A DNA stretch of 64,000 bases from Microcella sp. (GTDB lineage: Bacteria; Actinomycetota; Actinomycetes; Actinomycetales; Microbacteriaceae), in assembly GCF_025808395.1 (NCBI RefSeq), contig NZ_CP075524.1, positions 1,178,001-1,242,000 on the forward strand, in the 5' to 3' direction. The notes under the pieces were generated by a model that was not told where the DNA came from, did no database searches, and saw only the letters and a list, made by a program, of their open reading frames with translations. Within the stretch, counting starts at the first letter, position 1. The number at the start of each line of letters is the position of its first letter. Made by a program: the position numbers and the translations under genes. Positions 1-8,344 of this stretch are shown in pieces.

Positions 1-1
1 G

Positions 2-970
2 GGCGCCTTCGAGACTGAGCAGTCGTTGCTCGAGAAGCAGCGCTCTCGCGCCAACGAGACCGGCCAAGAGATCAGTCGTTCATTGAGCTCGGCCGTGCGA
101 AAGACGCTCGAGCCCGCACTGAAAGAACTCGTCACCAGCCTGGAGTCGTCTCGTGAGAACATGGGCCCTCGCGCGGTCGCCGAGCTCAGTCTGCGCATCT
201 CTCAACTGCACGATCGCACGTCTGACCTGCTGGAGCCGACGACTGACGACGCTCTGCGGCGTCGCCCCCCGCGGGCCAGCGTGAGGCGGGCCTTCGACGT
301 TCCGGTTCCGCAGCCGTGGCTGCTCGCCGCTCTCGTGACGACCGCGACCCTCTCGGTGATTCTTCCCGAGGCCCGGCGGGTGTTCGGTGAGCTCGCCGCT
401 CTCGAGGTCGTGGTCTCTTCGGTGGCCGCCGGGCTCGTCATCGGCCTCGTGCCCTGGCTGGCTGCACGGTTCGCCTCCGAGTCGTTCGAGGCGAGAGGGC
501 AAGGCATCACCGCTTCGGCCTGCGTCGTCGCCATTCTCGTGGCGGCATACCTCATGCTCAACAGTGGAATCGACCCCATCACGACGAACGGTCTGCTCAT
601 CGTTCCCCTGCTCGCCATCAGTCTGACGCTCGCTTGCGTCACCTTCGTCGCCGCCATCAACCTCGCGAACGTCAACATCATCACCGAGCAGCAGTTGCGC
701 GACCTGCGCAACCAGGGTGCTGTCGAGCGTGAAGCCCACGACGAACTCACCGAACGTGAACGTCAACGCCTTGCCGACCTGCTGCACGGGCCCGTGCAAG
801 GACGGCTCGCGGCCTGCGTCATGGCACTCAACTTCAGCGCAGCCGACGGAGTCAGCGCAGAACGCACCCACGAACTGGTCGACTCGGTGCTACAGCACCT
901 TCGCGCCGTGGCTCGAGACCTGACGTCGATCGCCGCCGCCGACTCGCCTCCCACCCCCGAAGGGGGGTAG
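2..970 (+). CDS. Membrane protein with histidine-kinase-like DHp segment, 5' end outside window
   Basis: The reading frame is open to the left edge, so the N terminus is probably missing; the first internal candidate start is a TTG at 26. Hydrophobic stretches in the middle suggest about four membrane segments. Near the C terminus, 'ERERQRLADLLHGPVQGRLA' resembles the phosphoacceptor helix of HisKA_3 kinases, with the His in LLHG. The protein stops about 45 residues later, and no HATPase domain follows in any frame before the next gene. It may therefore be a dimerisation or phosphotransfer partner for the downstream receivers, or a decayed kinase. The downstream neighbours are all two-component proteins on the same strand. 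The kinase link is an inference from one motif. Confidence 0.7.
   Translation, partial: GAFETEQSLLEKQRSRANETGQEISRSLSSAVRKTLEPALKELVTSLESSRENMGPRAVAELSLRISQLHDRTSDLLEPTTDDALRRRPPRASVRRAFDVPVPQPWLLAALVTTATLSVILPEARRVFGELAALEVVVSSVAAGLVIGLVPWLAARFASESFEARGQGITASACVVAILVAAYLMLNSGIDPITTNGLLIVPLLAISLTLACVTFVAAINLANVNIITEQQLRDLRNQGAVEREAHDELTERERQRLADLLHGPVQGRLAACVMALNFSAADGVSAERTHELVDSVLQHLRAVARDLTSIAAADSPPTPEGG
951..970. promoter_or_regulatory. C5/G6 palindrome before the receiver gene
   Basis: CCACCCCCGAAGGGGGGTAG overlaps the stop codon of the preceding gene and lies 55 bp before the receiver-only gene at 1025. A closely related palindrome occurs at 8314-8334. It could be an operator of the NarL/CsoR-like TACCCC...GGGGTA kind. 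Which protein binds is unknown. Confidence 0.35.
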
Positions 971-1024
971 CCGACCGCCGACCTTCTTCGTCGAGAAGCT
1001 CTCGTCGCGCCTACACTGGGGCGC

Positions 1025-1408
1025 ATGGCCACGCCCGAAGGGTCTCAGGCATCAGTGCTGATCGCTGATGATGACCCTCTCGTGCGCCGCGTGCTGCGCT
1101 ACGCCCTCGAGTCGCGGGGTTATCTAGTGACGGAGGCGCTCGACGTCGCCGAGGTCGTCTCCGCAGCGGCGACCTGTGAGCCTGACCTCGTGGTGCTCGA
1201 CATCAACATGCCGGGAGGCACGGTGCACGAGGCGATCAGCGCACTTCGTTCACGGCACCCCGGTATGCCCATTCTGGTCTTGAGCGGCGAGACTGCACCC
1301 ACTCTCGACATCGACTCCCCCGTCACCGACTTCGCCCAGAAGCCCATCGACCTCGACGACCTCTTCTCTCGAGTCGAGCGCCTGCTCGAGGCGGGCGCCC
1401 AGGTGTAG
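1025..1408 (+). CDS. Single-domain response regulator (receiver only)
   Basis: A 127-residue CheY-like receiver. The acidic pocket is D15-D17, the phosphoacceptor is Asp59 in 'VVLDINMPGG', and the conserved Lys is in 'FAQKP'. No output domain is present, so it probably acts by protein contact or in a phosphorelay. It ends 2 bp before the hybrid kinase gene at 1411, so the two are almost certainly co-transcribed. The ATG at 1025 follows a 54-bp gap that begins with the palindrome at 951-970. Confidence 0.92.
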   Translation: MATPEGSQASVLIADDDPLVRRVLRYALESRGYLVTEALDVAEVVSAAATCEPDLVVLDINMPGGTVHEAISALRSRHPGMPILVLSGETAPTLDIDSPVTDFAQKPIDLDDLFSRVERLLEAGAQV

Positions 1409-1410
1409 CA

Positions 1411-4092
1411 ATGAACTCGGTGCCCGGGCCGACGCACGACGGCCTTCGTTCGCTCGCCACTGCATTCGCCGTCAGTGTGCACTCTCACCCGCACGCGGCC
1501 TTCATGCTCGATCTCGACGGTCGGTTCATCTCGGTGAACCCCGAGCTGTGCCGCCGATTGCAGACCACTGAGAGCGAACTGCTGGGTCGCACCTTTCACC
1601 ACACCGTCGAGCCTCATGACCTCACCTTCGTGCTCGAGCACTTCGAGCGGGCACGCGACGGCGAGTCTGTGGAGTACGAGGCCACCGGAACCCGGCCAGA
1701 CTCCACGATCTTTCTCGCCCGAGTCACGAACTACCCGGTGCGCATCGACGGTGAGATCGTGGCCGTCGTGGGCATCGCCGTCGATGTGTCTCACCAGCAC
1801 GACGAACTCACTCGACGCAGGGCGAGCGAAGATCTGCTGCGCTTGGCCGGGCGCCTGGCCCACTTCGGCGGGTGGTCTGTCGACGCGGTCTCGAGACGCG
1901 TGATGCTGACCGACGGCGCGCTGCGCATGTTCGGATTCGCCGATCTCGACGAGTACACCAACGAACCCCAGTGGAGCCCCCACGCTCCTGAAGACCGCGC
2001 CCGCTTCACCCAGCTGCTGCAGCGATGCCTGACAGACGGCGATGCGTTCGACATCGAGTCGAACATGATCGCCCGCGATGGCTCGCGCTTGCGCGTGCAC
2101 ACCATCGGCGAGGCCGAACGTGACGAGTCGGGTGCGATCGTTCGGGCGCACGGCGCCGTGTGGGACGTCACCGAGTATGCGATCGAGCGCGAGAGGGCGC
2201 GCTACCTCGATGAGCGCCTCTCGGCATCGCTGACCGCGATCTCTGACGGGCTCATGTTTCTCGACACCGACTGGAAGGTGAGCTTCGTCAACCCCACTGC
2301 CGAGCAGCTGCTCGGCAGATCGCACACCGAGTTCATGGGGCATGGCCTGTGGCAGCTATACCCCAATACCCTCAATACCGACTTCGAACGGGCCTTCCGC
2401 GAGGCCGAACGTTCCCGCAATCGCGTGATTCATCGAGAGTGGGTCGAGTTGACGCGACGCTGGGTCGACGTCACGATCTACCCGATCGACACCGGTCTGG
2501 TCGTGCACCTGCGCGACACGACCGACGATGTGGCGGCCCGCCAGCGCGAAGACGAGCATGAGCGCCAGCTGCAGCAGCAGGCTGCGCTGCTCGACATCTC
2601 GCGCGACGCCATCGTCGTGCGCGGGCTCGATGATCGCGTGCAGTACTGGAATCGCGCAGCGGCCGAGCTCTACGGCTGGCCCGCGGCGGAGGCGGTCGGG
2701 CAGTTGATCACCGATCTCATCTACCACGACCCCATCGAGATGCGCACGTTCACGGCAGAAGTGCTGCGAGAGAGCTACTGGGCCGGCGAACTCGAGCAGC
2801 GCACCCGATCGGGCGCGACCATCATCGCCGATTGCCGCTGGCAGCTCTTGAACGACGAGGCAGGCCGGCCCCGCGCCATTCTCTGCGTCAACACCGACAT
2901 CACGGCATACCGCAAAGAGCAAGAGGCGCGGGCACACGGGCAGCGCATGGAGAGCCTCGGCACTCTGGCTGGCGGCATAGCCCATGACCTCAACAACGTG
3001 CTCACTCCGGTGCTCATGTCGATTCAGCTGCTCGCACTCGACGAGTCAGACGAGCAGCGCCTCGAGCTGCTGTCGACGGTCGAGACCTCGGTCAAGCGCG
3101 GCGCCACGATGATCAAGCAGGTTCTGGCGTTCGCTCGCGGCCTGGAGGGCCGTCGCGAGCCGATCGACATGGATGCTCTGCTCGACGACCTCGCTGCCTA
3201 TGCGATCGACGCCCTGCCGTCGAGCATCACCGTCGATGTGAGCAGGCCTGAGGCATTGCCCGACTCGACCGGCGATGTCACGCAGCTCATGCAGGTGCTC
3301 GTCAACCTGGTGGTCAACGCGCGTGATGCAATGCCCGACGGCGGTCGGCTTCGCATCACGGCCGAGGTCGAGCGGCTCGACGAGGCGGTGAACTCGGTGA
3401 GCCACGATGCACAGCCTGGCGACTACGTGGTCATCGCGGTCGAGGATGACGGGGCCGGCATGCCCCCCGACGTCGTGACGCGGGTCTTCGAGCCGTTCTT
3501 CACGACGAAAGAGACGGGCCATGGCACCGGGCTCGGGCTCTCGACGGCCCTCGCGATCGTGCGGAGCCACGGAGGGTTCATGCAGGTCTACAGCGAGCTC
3601 GGTCACGGCACCCGGTTTCGAGTGGGCATGCCGCTCGCGGCGAAGTCGAGCCGGCCGCGACCCGAGCCGACGAATGAGCGACCGTTGCCGCGCGGCAACG
3701 GTGAACTCGTGCTGGTCGTCGACGACGAACCGGCCATTCGACAGGTGGCGTGCCGCACGCTCGAGATGCATGGCTATCGGGCCGCGAGTGCCGCGAACGG
3801 TCGCGAGGCGATCGACTTCATCGAGTCTGGCGGCGACCGCGTCGATCTCGTGCTCACCGACCTCATGATGCCGGTGATGGATGGTGCCGCGACGACGGCC
3901 TACCTAGAGGACCACCATCCCGAGATTCCGATCATCGCCGCGAGCGGTCTCGCCGCGAACGGTGACCCCGGTCGCTCGATCGGGCTGGGCGTCGCACGGT
4001 TTCTGCCGAAGCCCTACACGACGAGCCTGCTGCTGACGACGCTGCACGATACTCTGCTCGAGCGATCAGTGCGCGGAACGGAGAGTGAATGA
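1411..4092 (+). CDS. Multi-PAS hybrid sensor histidine kinase with C-terminal receiver
   Basis: An 893-residue protein with no obvious membrane segment, so the sensor is probably cytoplasmic. Order: about four PAS/PAC repeats (roughly 25-500), a HisKA domain with the phosphoacceptor His525 in 'GGIAHDLNNV', a HATPase domain (N box 'NARDAMPDGG' from about 636, then 'DDGAGMP' and 'GHGTGLGLS'), and a C-terminal receiver from about 767 with phosphoacceptor Asp817 in 'LTDLMMP' and Lys in 'LPKPY'. The receiver suggests a multistep relay, possibly using the lone receiver upstream and the receiver-HTH protein downstream. Its stop overlaps the next start by 4 bp (ATGA), which indicates translational coupling. 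Confidence 0.95.
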   Translation: MNSVPGPTHDGLRSLATAFAVSVHSHPHAAFMLDLDGRFISVNPELCRRLQTTESELLGRTFHHTVEPHDLTFVLEHFERARDGESVEYEATGTRPDSTIFLARVTNYPVRIDGEIVAVVGIAVDVSHQHDELTRRRASEDLLRLAGRLAHFGGWSVDAVSRRVMLTDGALRMFGFADLDEYTNEPQWSPHAPEDRARFTQLLQRCLTDGDAFDIESNMIARDGSRLRVHTIGEAERDESGAIVRAHGAVWDVTEYAIERERARYLDERLSASLTAISDGLMFLDTDWKVSFVNPTAEQLLGRSHTEFMGHGLWQLYPNTLNTDFERAFREAERSRNRVIHREWVELTRRWVDVTIYPIDTGLVVHLRDTTDDVAARQREDEHERQLQQQAALLDISRDAIVVRGLDDRVQYWNRAAAELYGWPAAEAVGQLITDLIYHDPIEMRTFTAEVLRESYWAGELEQRTRSGATIIADCRWQLLNDEAGRPRAILCVNTDITAYRKEQEARAHGQRMESLGTLAGGIAHDLNNVLTPVLMSIQLLALDESDEQRLELLSTVETSVKRGATMIKQVLAFARGLEGRREPIDMDALLDDLAAYAIDALPSSITVDVSRPEALPDSTGDVTQLMQVLVNLVVNARDAMPDGGRLRITAEVERLDEAVNSVSHDAQPGDYVVIAVEDDGAGMPPDVVTRVFEPFFTTKETGHGTGLGLSTALAIVRSHGGFMQVYSELGHGTRFRVGMPLAAKSSRPRPEPTNERPLPRGNGELVLVVDDEPAIRQVACRTLEMHGYRAASAANGREAIDFIESGGDRVDLVLTDLMMPVMDGAATTAYLEDHHPEIPIIAASGLAANGDPGRSIGLGVARFLPKPYTTSLLLTTLHDTLLERSVRGTESE

Positions 4093-4742
4093 TGCCGACC
4101 GAGAACCGTGCTCTGCGCGTCGTCGTCGCAGACGACGACGCGTTCACGCTCTCGCTCGTCAGCGGCGGCCTCGAAGCGAAGGGCTTCGCCGTGACCGTCG
4201 CGACCTCGGTGGCACAGGCCCTCGAGGCAGTCAAGGCGATCGATCCGCATGCGGTGGTCAGCGACCTCAACTTCGGCACGGCAGAGACCGGTTCAGATCT
4301 GCTGCAGTTCGTCGCGCGCGAATACCCCTGGGTGGGTCTCGTCGTGCTGACGTCGCATCGTTCGCCCGAACTCGCCGTGGCCAACCCCGAGAAGATTCCG
4401 CGCAGCGCGGTCTACCTGGTGAAGTCGCAACTCACGCGCATCGATGATCTCGCTGACGCAGTGAATCGCGCCATCAGCGGCAGCGATGGAGCCGACGACA
4501 TGCTGGTGGAGAGTGAAGACGGGGTTCCGACGGTGACCGCAGCGCAAGCTGAAGTGCTGCGGCTGCTGGCGTCCGGTGCGTCGACGCGAGCACTCGCCGA
4601 AGCCCGCGGAACCACACCGCGGGCCGTCGAGACGATGCTGCACAGGCTGTTCGTCGCACTCGGCCTCGACACGAGCGAGAACGCGAACCCCCGCGTCGCC
4701 GCCGTGACGATGTGGCAGCGCGGGGGAATCCGCGTTCGCTGA
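4089..4742 (+). CDS. Response regulator with LuxR/NarL-like C-terminal HTH
   Basis: A 217-residue protein. The N-terminal receiver has acidic residues D15-D17 and a phosphoacceptor at Asp59 in 'AVVSDLNFG', and a Lys lies in 'YLVKSQ'. The C-terminal segment from about 145 ('VTAAQAEVLRLLASGASTRA', then an ARGTTPRAVETML helix) is a LuxR-like helix-turn-helix, somewhat divergent. It is the only DNA-binding protein of the 1-4742 block and overlaps the hybrid kinase by 4 bp, so it is the likely output of that pathway. Targets are unknown; the two C5/G6 palindromes are candidates. Confidence 0.9.
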   Translation: MMPTENRALRVVVADDDAFTLSLVSGGLEAKGFAVTVATSVAQALEAVKAIDPHAVVSDLNFGTAETGSDLLQFVAREYPWVGLVVLTSHRSPELAVANPEKIPRSAVYLVKSQLTRIDDLADAVNRAISGSDGADDMLVESEDGVPTVTAAQAEVLRLLASGASTRALAEARGTTPRAVETMLHRLFVALGLDTSENANPRVAAVTMWQRGGIRVR

Positions 4743-4760
4743 GGTCGACGCCGAGCACAT

Positions 4761-5255
4761 CTAGAACGGAGTCGAGCCGCCCACCGCGACGAGCTCGTCG
4801 GCATCGGCTGATGACGAGTCGTCGAGCTCGGTCGGAAGCTCAGCCTCTGCCGCGCCCGTGATCGCCGTGTCGCCCGATTCGGTGTCAGGCTTGGCGGCGA
4901 TGACGCTTCGAGTGAAGGTGGCACGACCCCAACTGAGGTCATGACCGAGCGCTTCGGCATCGATCTCGATCGAGGTGCCGTTCTTCTCACCGCTCTCCCA
5001 GTCGCGAATGCGCACGCGGCCGGTGACGATGACGCGCTGCCCTTTCTCGATCGACGAGGCGGCGTGCACGCCGAGCTGCCGAAAGGCGGTGATCGTGTAC
5101 CAGTTGGTGTCGCCGTCGACCCAGGCGTTCTGCCCTCGATCGAAGCGACGCTGGTTCGAGGCGAGCCGGAACGAGGTGATCGCGAGACCTTCGCTTGTGA
5201 CGATGTGGCGCGGTTGGGTGGCGACCAGCCCGGTGAGGGTGATGGTGTCGGTCAT
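4761..5255 (-). CDS. ssb: Single-stranded DNA-binding protein (paralogue)
   Basis: A 164-residue OB-fold SSB. The start is ATG at 5255 because a good AGGAGGA site lies just upstream (5261-5267) and homology begins at 'MTDTITLTGLVATQP'. Core SSB features include 'NWYTITAFRQLG' and 'KGQRVIVTGRVRIRDWE'. The tail is acidic and ends in PF, but lacks the canonical DDDIPF tip and finishes 'GGSTPF', so recruitment of partner proteins may be weakened. There is no rpsF or rplI next door, so this is probably the accessory copy and not the ribosomal-operon ssb. A longer open frame to 5447 exists but carries no SSB similarity. Confidence 0.93.
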   Translation of the reverse strand: MTDTITLTGLVATQPRHIVTSEGLAITSFRLASNQRRFDRGQNAWVDGDTNWYTITAFRQLGVHAASSIEKGQRVIVTGRVRIRDWESGEKNGTSIEIDAEALGHDLSWGRATFTRSVIAAKPDTESGDTAITGAAEAELPTELDDSSSADADELVAVGGSTPF

Positions 5256-5415
5256 GGAGTCCTCCTGACGAATCGATGTCGGTGGGCGCCGACGGTTCGT
5301 GCCGGAGATCGCCGGCGCCCGCGGAGGAGCATGCTCGACGCACCGCCTCGCGAGCGGCGAGCATCCCGTTTCGGGGACGACCTTGATCGGCCCAGGCGGT
5401 GGGGAGGAGGCCTCG

Positions 5416-5625
5416 TCAGTGAGCGCTGAACTCCGGGCGCTCGGCACCCGGACCGAGCGCGGCGTGCAGCGCGCTCTTCGCCGCCTCGAGCGTCGCGAAC
5501 GGCCCGCGCTCGGCGTCGGCGCCGAGCAGTCGAACGCGAAACCCGGGTTCAGCTCGATGAATGGTTCCGACGGTGCCCGCGCTGCCGCGTGCTACCCACG
5601 TCGTCGTACCGGTGGTCATGCTCAT
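5416..5625 (-). CDS. Small conserved hypothetical protein
   Basis: 69 residues with a clear ribosome-binding site (GAGGAGGAAT on the minus strand at about 5632-5640). The central segment 'GTIHRAEPGFRVRLLGADAE' followed by 'GPFATLEAAKSALHAAL' looks like a compact beta-beta-alpha fold of the kind common in small actinobacterial proteins. No function is recognised. It lies 160 bp upstream of ssb on the same strand and downstream of msrA. Confidence 0.7.
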   Translation of the reverse strand: MSMTTGTTTWVARGSAGTVGTIHRAEPGFRVRLLGADAERGPFATLEAAKSALHAALGPGAERPEFSAH

Positions 5626-5715
5626 GAGAGATTCCTCCTCGTCAGGCGAGACACAAGCGGTGCTCTGACGACGCTACGCCGACAGCGCCGCGCTGTCGAG
5701 GGGGCGTGGATGCTC

Positions 5716-6243
5716 TCAGGAAGCCTTGACGTACGGCGCGTACGACGCCCGAATCTTGTTGACTTTCGGCAGCGCCACGGCCAGGCAGTAGCCCTGCCCC
5801 GGGTTCTTGGCGAAGAAGTCTTGGTGGTAGTCCTCGGCGATGTAGTAGGTCGAGAGCGGCGAGATCTCGGTGACGATGCCGCCCTCCCAGTAATCGGAGG
5901 CACGGTCGCGCGCCGCTTCGAACAGCGCCTTCTGCTCGTCGTCTGCGTAGAACATGGCCGAGCGGTACTGCGTGCCGACATCGTTTCCTTGCCGGTTCAG
6001 CTGCCGGGGGTCGTGCAGCGTGAAGAAGACATCGAGAATCACGTCGGCAGGGATGACGTCGGGGTCGAAGGTGACCGCCACGGCTTCGGCATGACCGGTC
6101 GAGCCGGTGCACACGAGCTCGTAGGAGGGGTTCTCGACGTGCCCGCCCGTGTAGCCAGACACGACATCGTGCACGCCGTCGAGCACGCGGTAGACCGCGT
6201 CGAGGCACCAGAAGCAGCCGCCGGCCAGGTGAAAGGTTCGCAT
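5716..6243 (-). CDS. msrA: Peptide-methionine (S)-S-oxide reductase
   Basis: A 175-residue cytoplasmic repair enzyme that reduces methionine-S-sulfoxide in proteins. The active-site motif GCFWC is at residues 9-13, where the first Cys is the nucleophile. Also visible are 'GYTGGH', 'GHAEAVAVTFDP', 'GNDVGTQYRSAMFY' and the C-terminal 'PGQGYC', which gives a resolving Cys. The length is typical of the family. It is divergent from the aldo/keto reductase gene at 6307, with 63 bp between starts. Confidence 0.97.
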   Translation of the reverse strand: MRTFHLAGGCFWCLDAVYRVLDGVHDVVSGYTGGHVENPSYELVCTGSTGHAEAVAVTFDPDVIPADVILDVFFTLHDPRQLNRQGNDVGTQYRSAMFYADDEQKALFEAARDRASDYWEGGIVTEISPLSTYYIAEDYHQDFFAKNPGQGYCLAVALPKVNKIRASYAPYVKAS

Positions 6244-6306
6244 GGCCGAATCTTAGGGCCGGGAGGCGTGTGCGAGCCGAGTACCAGCCGGTCGTACGCT
6301 GGTCAC

Positions 6307-7326
6307 ATGGCCAACACCCACGACCCCTACGTCGCCGCTGACGACCGATACGAGCGTCTCGAGTATGCGCGCGTCGGGCGCAGCGGTCTCAGACTGCCGC
6401 GCATCTCTCTCGGCCTGTGGAACAACTTCGGCGACGACCGACCGATCGAGACGCAGCGCGCGATTCTGCGTCGAGCGTTCGACCGCGGTGTGACCCACTT
6501 CGATCTGGCCAACAACTACGGCCCGCCGGCGGGCAGTGCTGAAGAGAACGCGGGCGCGATCATCGCCCACGACTTCGCGCCGTACCGCGACGAGCTCATC
6601 ATCTCGACCAAGGCCGGCTACTACATGTGGCCGGGGCCGTACGGCGAGTGGGGTTCGCGCAAGTACCTGTTGAGCTCGCTCGACGCGAGCCTCAAGCGAC
6701 TGCGCCTCGACTATGTCGACATCTTCTATTCGCACCGACCCGACCCCGAGACTCCCCTCGAAGAGACCATGGGAGCACTCGCGACAGCGGTCACGAGCGG
6801 CAAGGCGCTCTACGCCGGGGTCTCGAACTACAGCGCTGAGCAGACGCGCGAGGCGCACCGCATCATGCGCGAGCTCGGGGTGCCTCTCGTCATTCACCAG
6901 CCTCGGTACAACATGTTCGATCGGCGCATGGAGGAGGGGCTGCTGGATGCCCTCGCTGAGCTCGAACTGGGCAGCATCGTGTTCTCTCCGCTCGCTCAAG
7001 GCTTGCTCACCGCTCGCTACCTCGACGGCATTCCCGCCGATTCGCGCGCGGCCGAGGGTCGCTGGATCAGCAGCGAGAACATCGATGACGTCTACCTGAG
7101 CCGAGCGCGAGCGCTGCACGCGATCGCCGAGGCTCGCGGTCAGTCGCTCGCGCAGCTCGCTCTGCTGTGGGTTCTGCGCCATCCACAGGTGACCAGCGCG
7201 CTCATCGGTGCGAGCAGTGTGCGGCAGCTCGACAACAGTCTCGACGCGCTCGACGGGCCGCCCTTGTCGCACGATGAGCTCGCGGCGATCGAACCGCACG
7301 CCGTGCACGGCACCGGCACCCGCTAG
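6307..7326 (+). CDS. Aldo/keto reductase, YghZ/L-glyceraldehyde-3-phosphate reductase type
   Basis: 339 residues with start ATG at 6307; the upstream open frame has no homology. This is a TIM-barrel NADPH oxidoreductase. Tetrad residues are visible: Asp in 'HFDLANNYGPP' with Tyr shortly after, Lys in 'IISTKAGYYMWPGPYGEWGS', and His in 'IFYSHRPDPETPLEET'. The 'AGYYMWPGPYG' segment is typical of the YghZ/GPR subgroup, which reduces glyceraldehyde-3-phosphate and detoxifies methylglyoxal. The EamA transporter gene begins 6 bp downstream, so the two probably form an operon. Confidence 0.92.
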   Translation: MANTHDPYVAADDRYERLEYARVGRSGLRLPRISLGLWNNFGDDRPIETQRAILRRAFDRGVTHFDLANNYGPPAGSAEENAGAIIAHDFAPYRDELIISTKAGYYMWPGPYGEWGSRKYLLSSLDASLKRLRLDYVDIFYSHRPDPETPLEETMGALATAVTSGKALYAGVSNYSAEQTREAHRIMRELGVPLVIHQPRYNMFDRRMEEGLLDALAELELGSIVFSPLAQGLLTARYLDGIPADSRAAEGRWISSENIDDVYLSRARALHAIAEARGQSLAQLALLWVLRHPQVTSALIGASSVRQLDNSLDALDGPPLSHDELAAIEPHAVHGTGTR

Positions 7327-7332
7327 CCGACC

Positions 7333-8310
7333 GTGGGATACCTCTATGCCCTTCTCGCTGCCCTGCTGTTCGGCGCGAACGGCTCTGTCACCAAGCTCAC
7401 CATGGAGGCGGGGCTGAGCCCTGCTCAGGTGACCGAGTTCAGACTCGTCGGCACGGCACTCATCGCGGGGCTCGTGCTGCTCGTGCTCGACCGCCGAGCC
7501 TTCCGTCTGCCGCGCTCGCAGTGGCCGGTCATGATCGTGCTCGGCGTGTTCGGCGTGGCGCTGCTGCAGGCCACCTACGCCGCCGCCGTGCAGCTGCTGC
7601 CCGTCGGCATCGCCCTGCTGCTCGAATACACAGCGGTGCTCATGGTGGCCCTCGTGGCCTTCTTCATTCTGAAAGAGCCGGTCAAGGCCCGACTGTGGGT
7701 GGCGATCGCGTTCGTGCTCGTCGGGCTCGCCGTCGTCGCGCAGGTCTGGGCGAGCACACTCGACGCGCTCGGCGTGGTGCTCGCCCTGGCCGCGGCGGTG
7801 TGCCTGGCACTGTATTTTCTCGTGGGCGAGCGGCAGGTCGCGCGTATCTCGCCTCTCGCGGTGTCGTTCTGGACGATGTCGATCGCCGCGGTCTTCTGGT
7901 CGTTCGTCAGCGGCTGGTGGGAGCTATCGCCCTCGATCTTCGCCGAACCCGTCGACATCGGGGGCGCCAACGCCGTGCTCGAGGTTCCGATGGTGCTGCC
8001 CCTGGCCTGGAACATCGTCATGGGCTCGTTCGCGCCGTTCTTGCTGAGCCTCGCGGCGCTCAGGCACCTTCCGGCGACGGCCGCGGGCATCGTGGCGTCG
8101 AGCGAGGTGGTGTTCGCCTTCGCGGTGGCGTGGCTATGGCTCGGCGAGGTGCTCGACCTGGTGCAGATCATCGGCGCCGCCATCGTGCTTGCAGGCATCA
8201 TCCTGGCGCAGTCGGCGCGCGTGTCGAAGACGGTCGTCGATGCAGACCTCGCACTCAATACAGGCCCTATCACAACCGTGAGTCAGCCGGAAGGGTCAGA
8301 GGTCCGCTAG
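7333..8310 (+). CDS. EamA-family (DMT) transporter
   Basis: A 325-residue integral membrane protein with about ten hydrophobic segments in two repeated EamA halves, including 'LLFGANGSVTKLTMEAGLSPAQVTEFRL' at the start of the first half. Members export or import small metabolites; the substrate cannot be read from the sequence. The start is GTG at 7333, 6 bp after the aldo/keto reductase stop. The last 30 residues are hydrophilic. Confidence 0.9.
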   Translation: MGYLYALLAALLFGANGSVTKLTMEAGLSPAQVTEFRLVGTALIAGLVLLVLDRRAFRLPRSQWPVMIVLGVFGVALLQATYAAAVQLLPVGIALLLEYTAVLMVALVAFFILKEPVKARLWVAIAFVLVGLAVVAQVWASTLDALGVVLALAAAVCLALYFLVGERQVARISPLAVSFWTMSIAAVFWSFVSGWWELSPSIFAEPVDIGGANAVLEVPMVLPLAWNIVMGSFAPFLLSLAALRHLPATAAGIVASSEVVFAFAVAWLWLGEVLDLVQIIGAAIVLAGIILAQSARVSKTVVDADLALNTGPITTVSQPEGSEVR

Positions 8311-8313
8311 GTT

Positions 8314-8334
8314 CTACCCCCTTTTGGGGGGTAC
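8314..8334. promoter_or_regulatory. Palindrome CTACCCCC-TTTT-GGGGGGTAC
   Basis: A near-perfect inverted repeat lying 3 bp after the EamA stop and 10 bp before the ATG at 8345. It matches the palindrome at 951-970 in its CTACCCCC/GGGGGGTA arms. It could act as an operator or as a short hairpin over the ribosome-binding region. Confidence 0.45.
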
Positions 8335-8344
8335 TCTGCCCTCT

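Noticed and set aside
80..871. Open frame of 263 codons on the minus strand
   Set aside because: It lies fully opposite the kinase-like gene, has no ribosome-binding site and shows the Arg/Glu/His-rich composition of a GC-rich antisense frame.
5299..6306. Long N-terminal extension of the aldo/keto reductase frame
   Set aside because: It runs antisense through msrA and the small gene at 5416 and has no similarity to the reductase, which starts cleanly at 6307.
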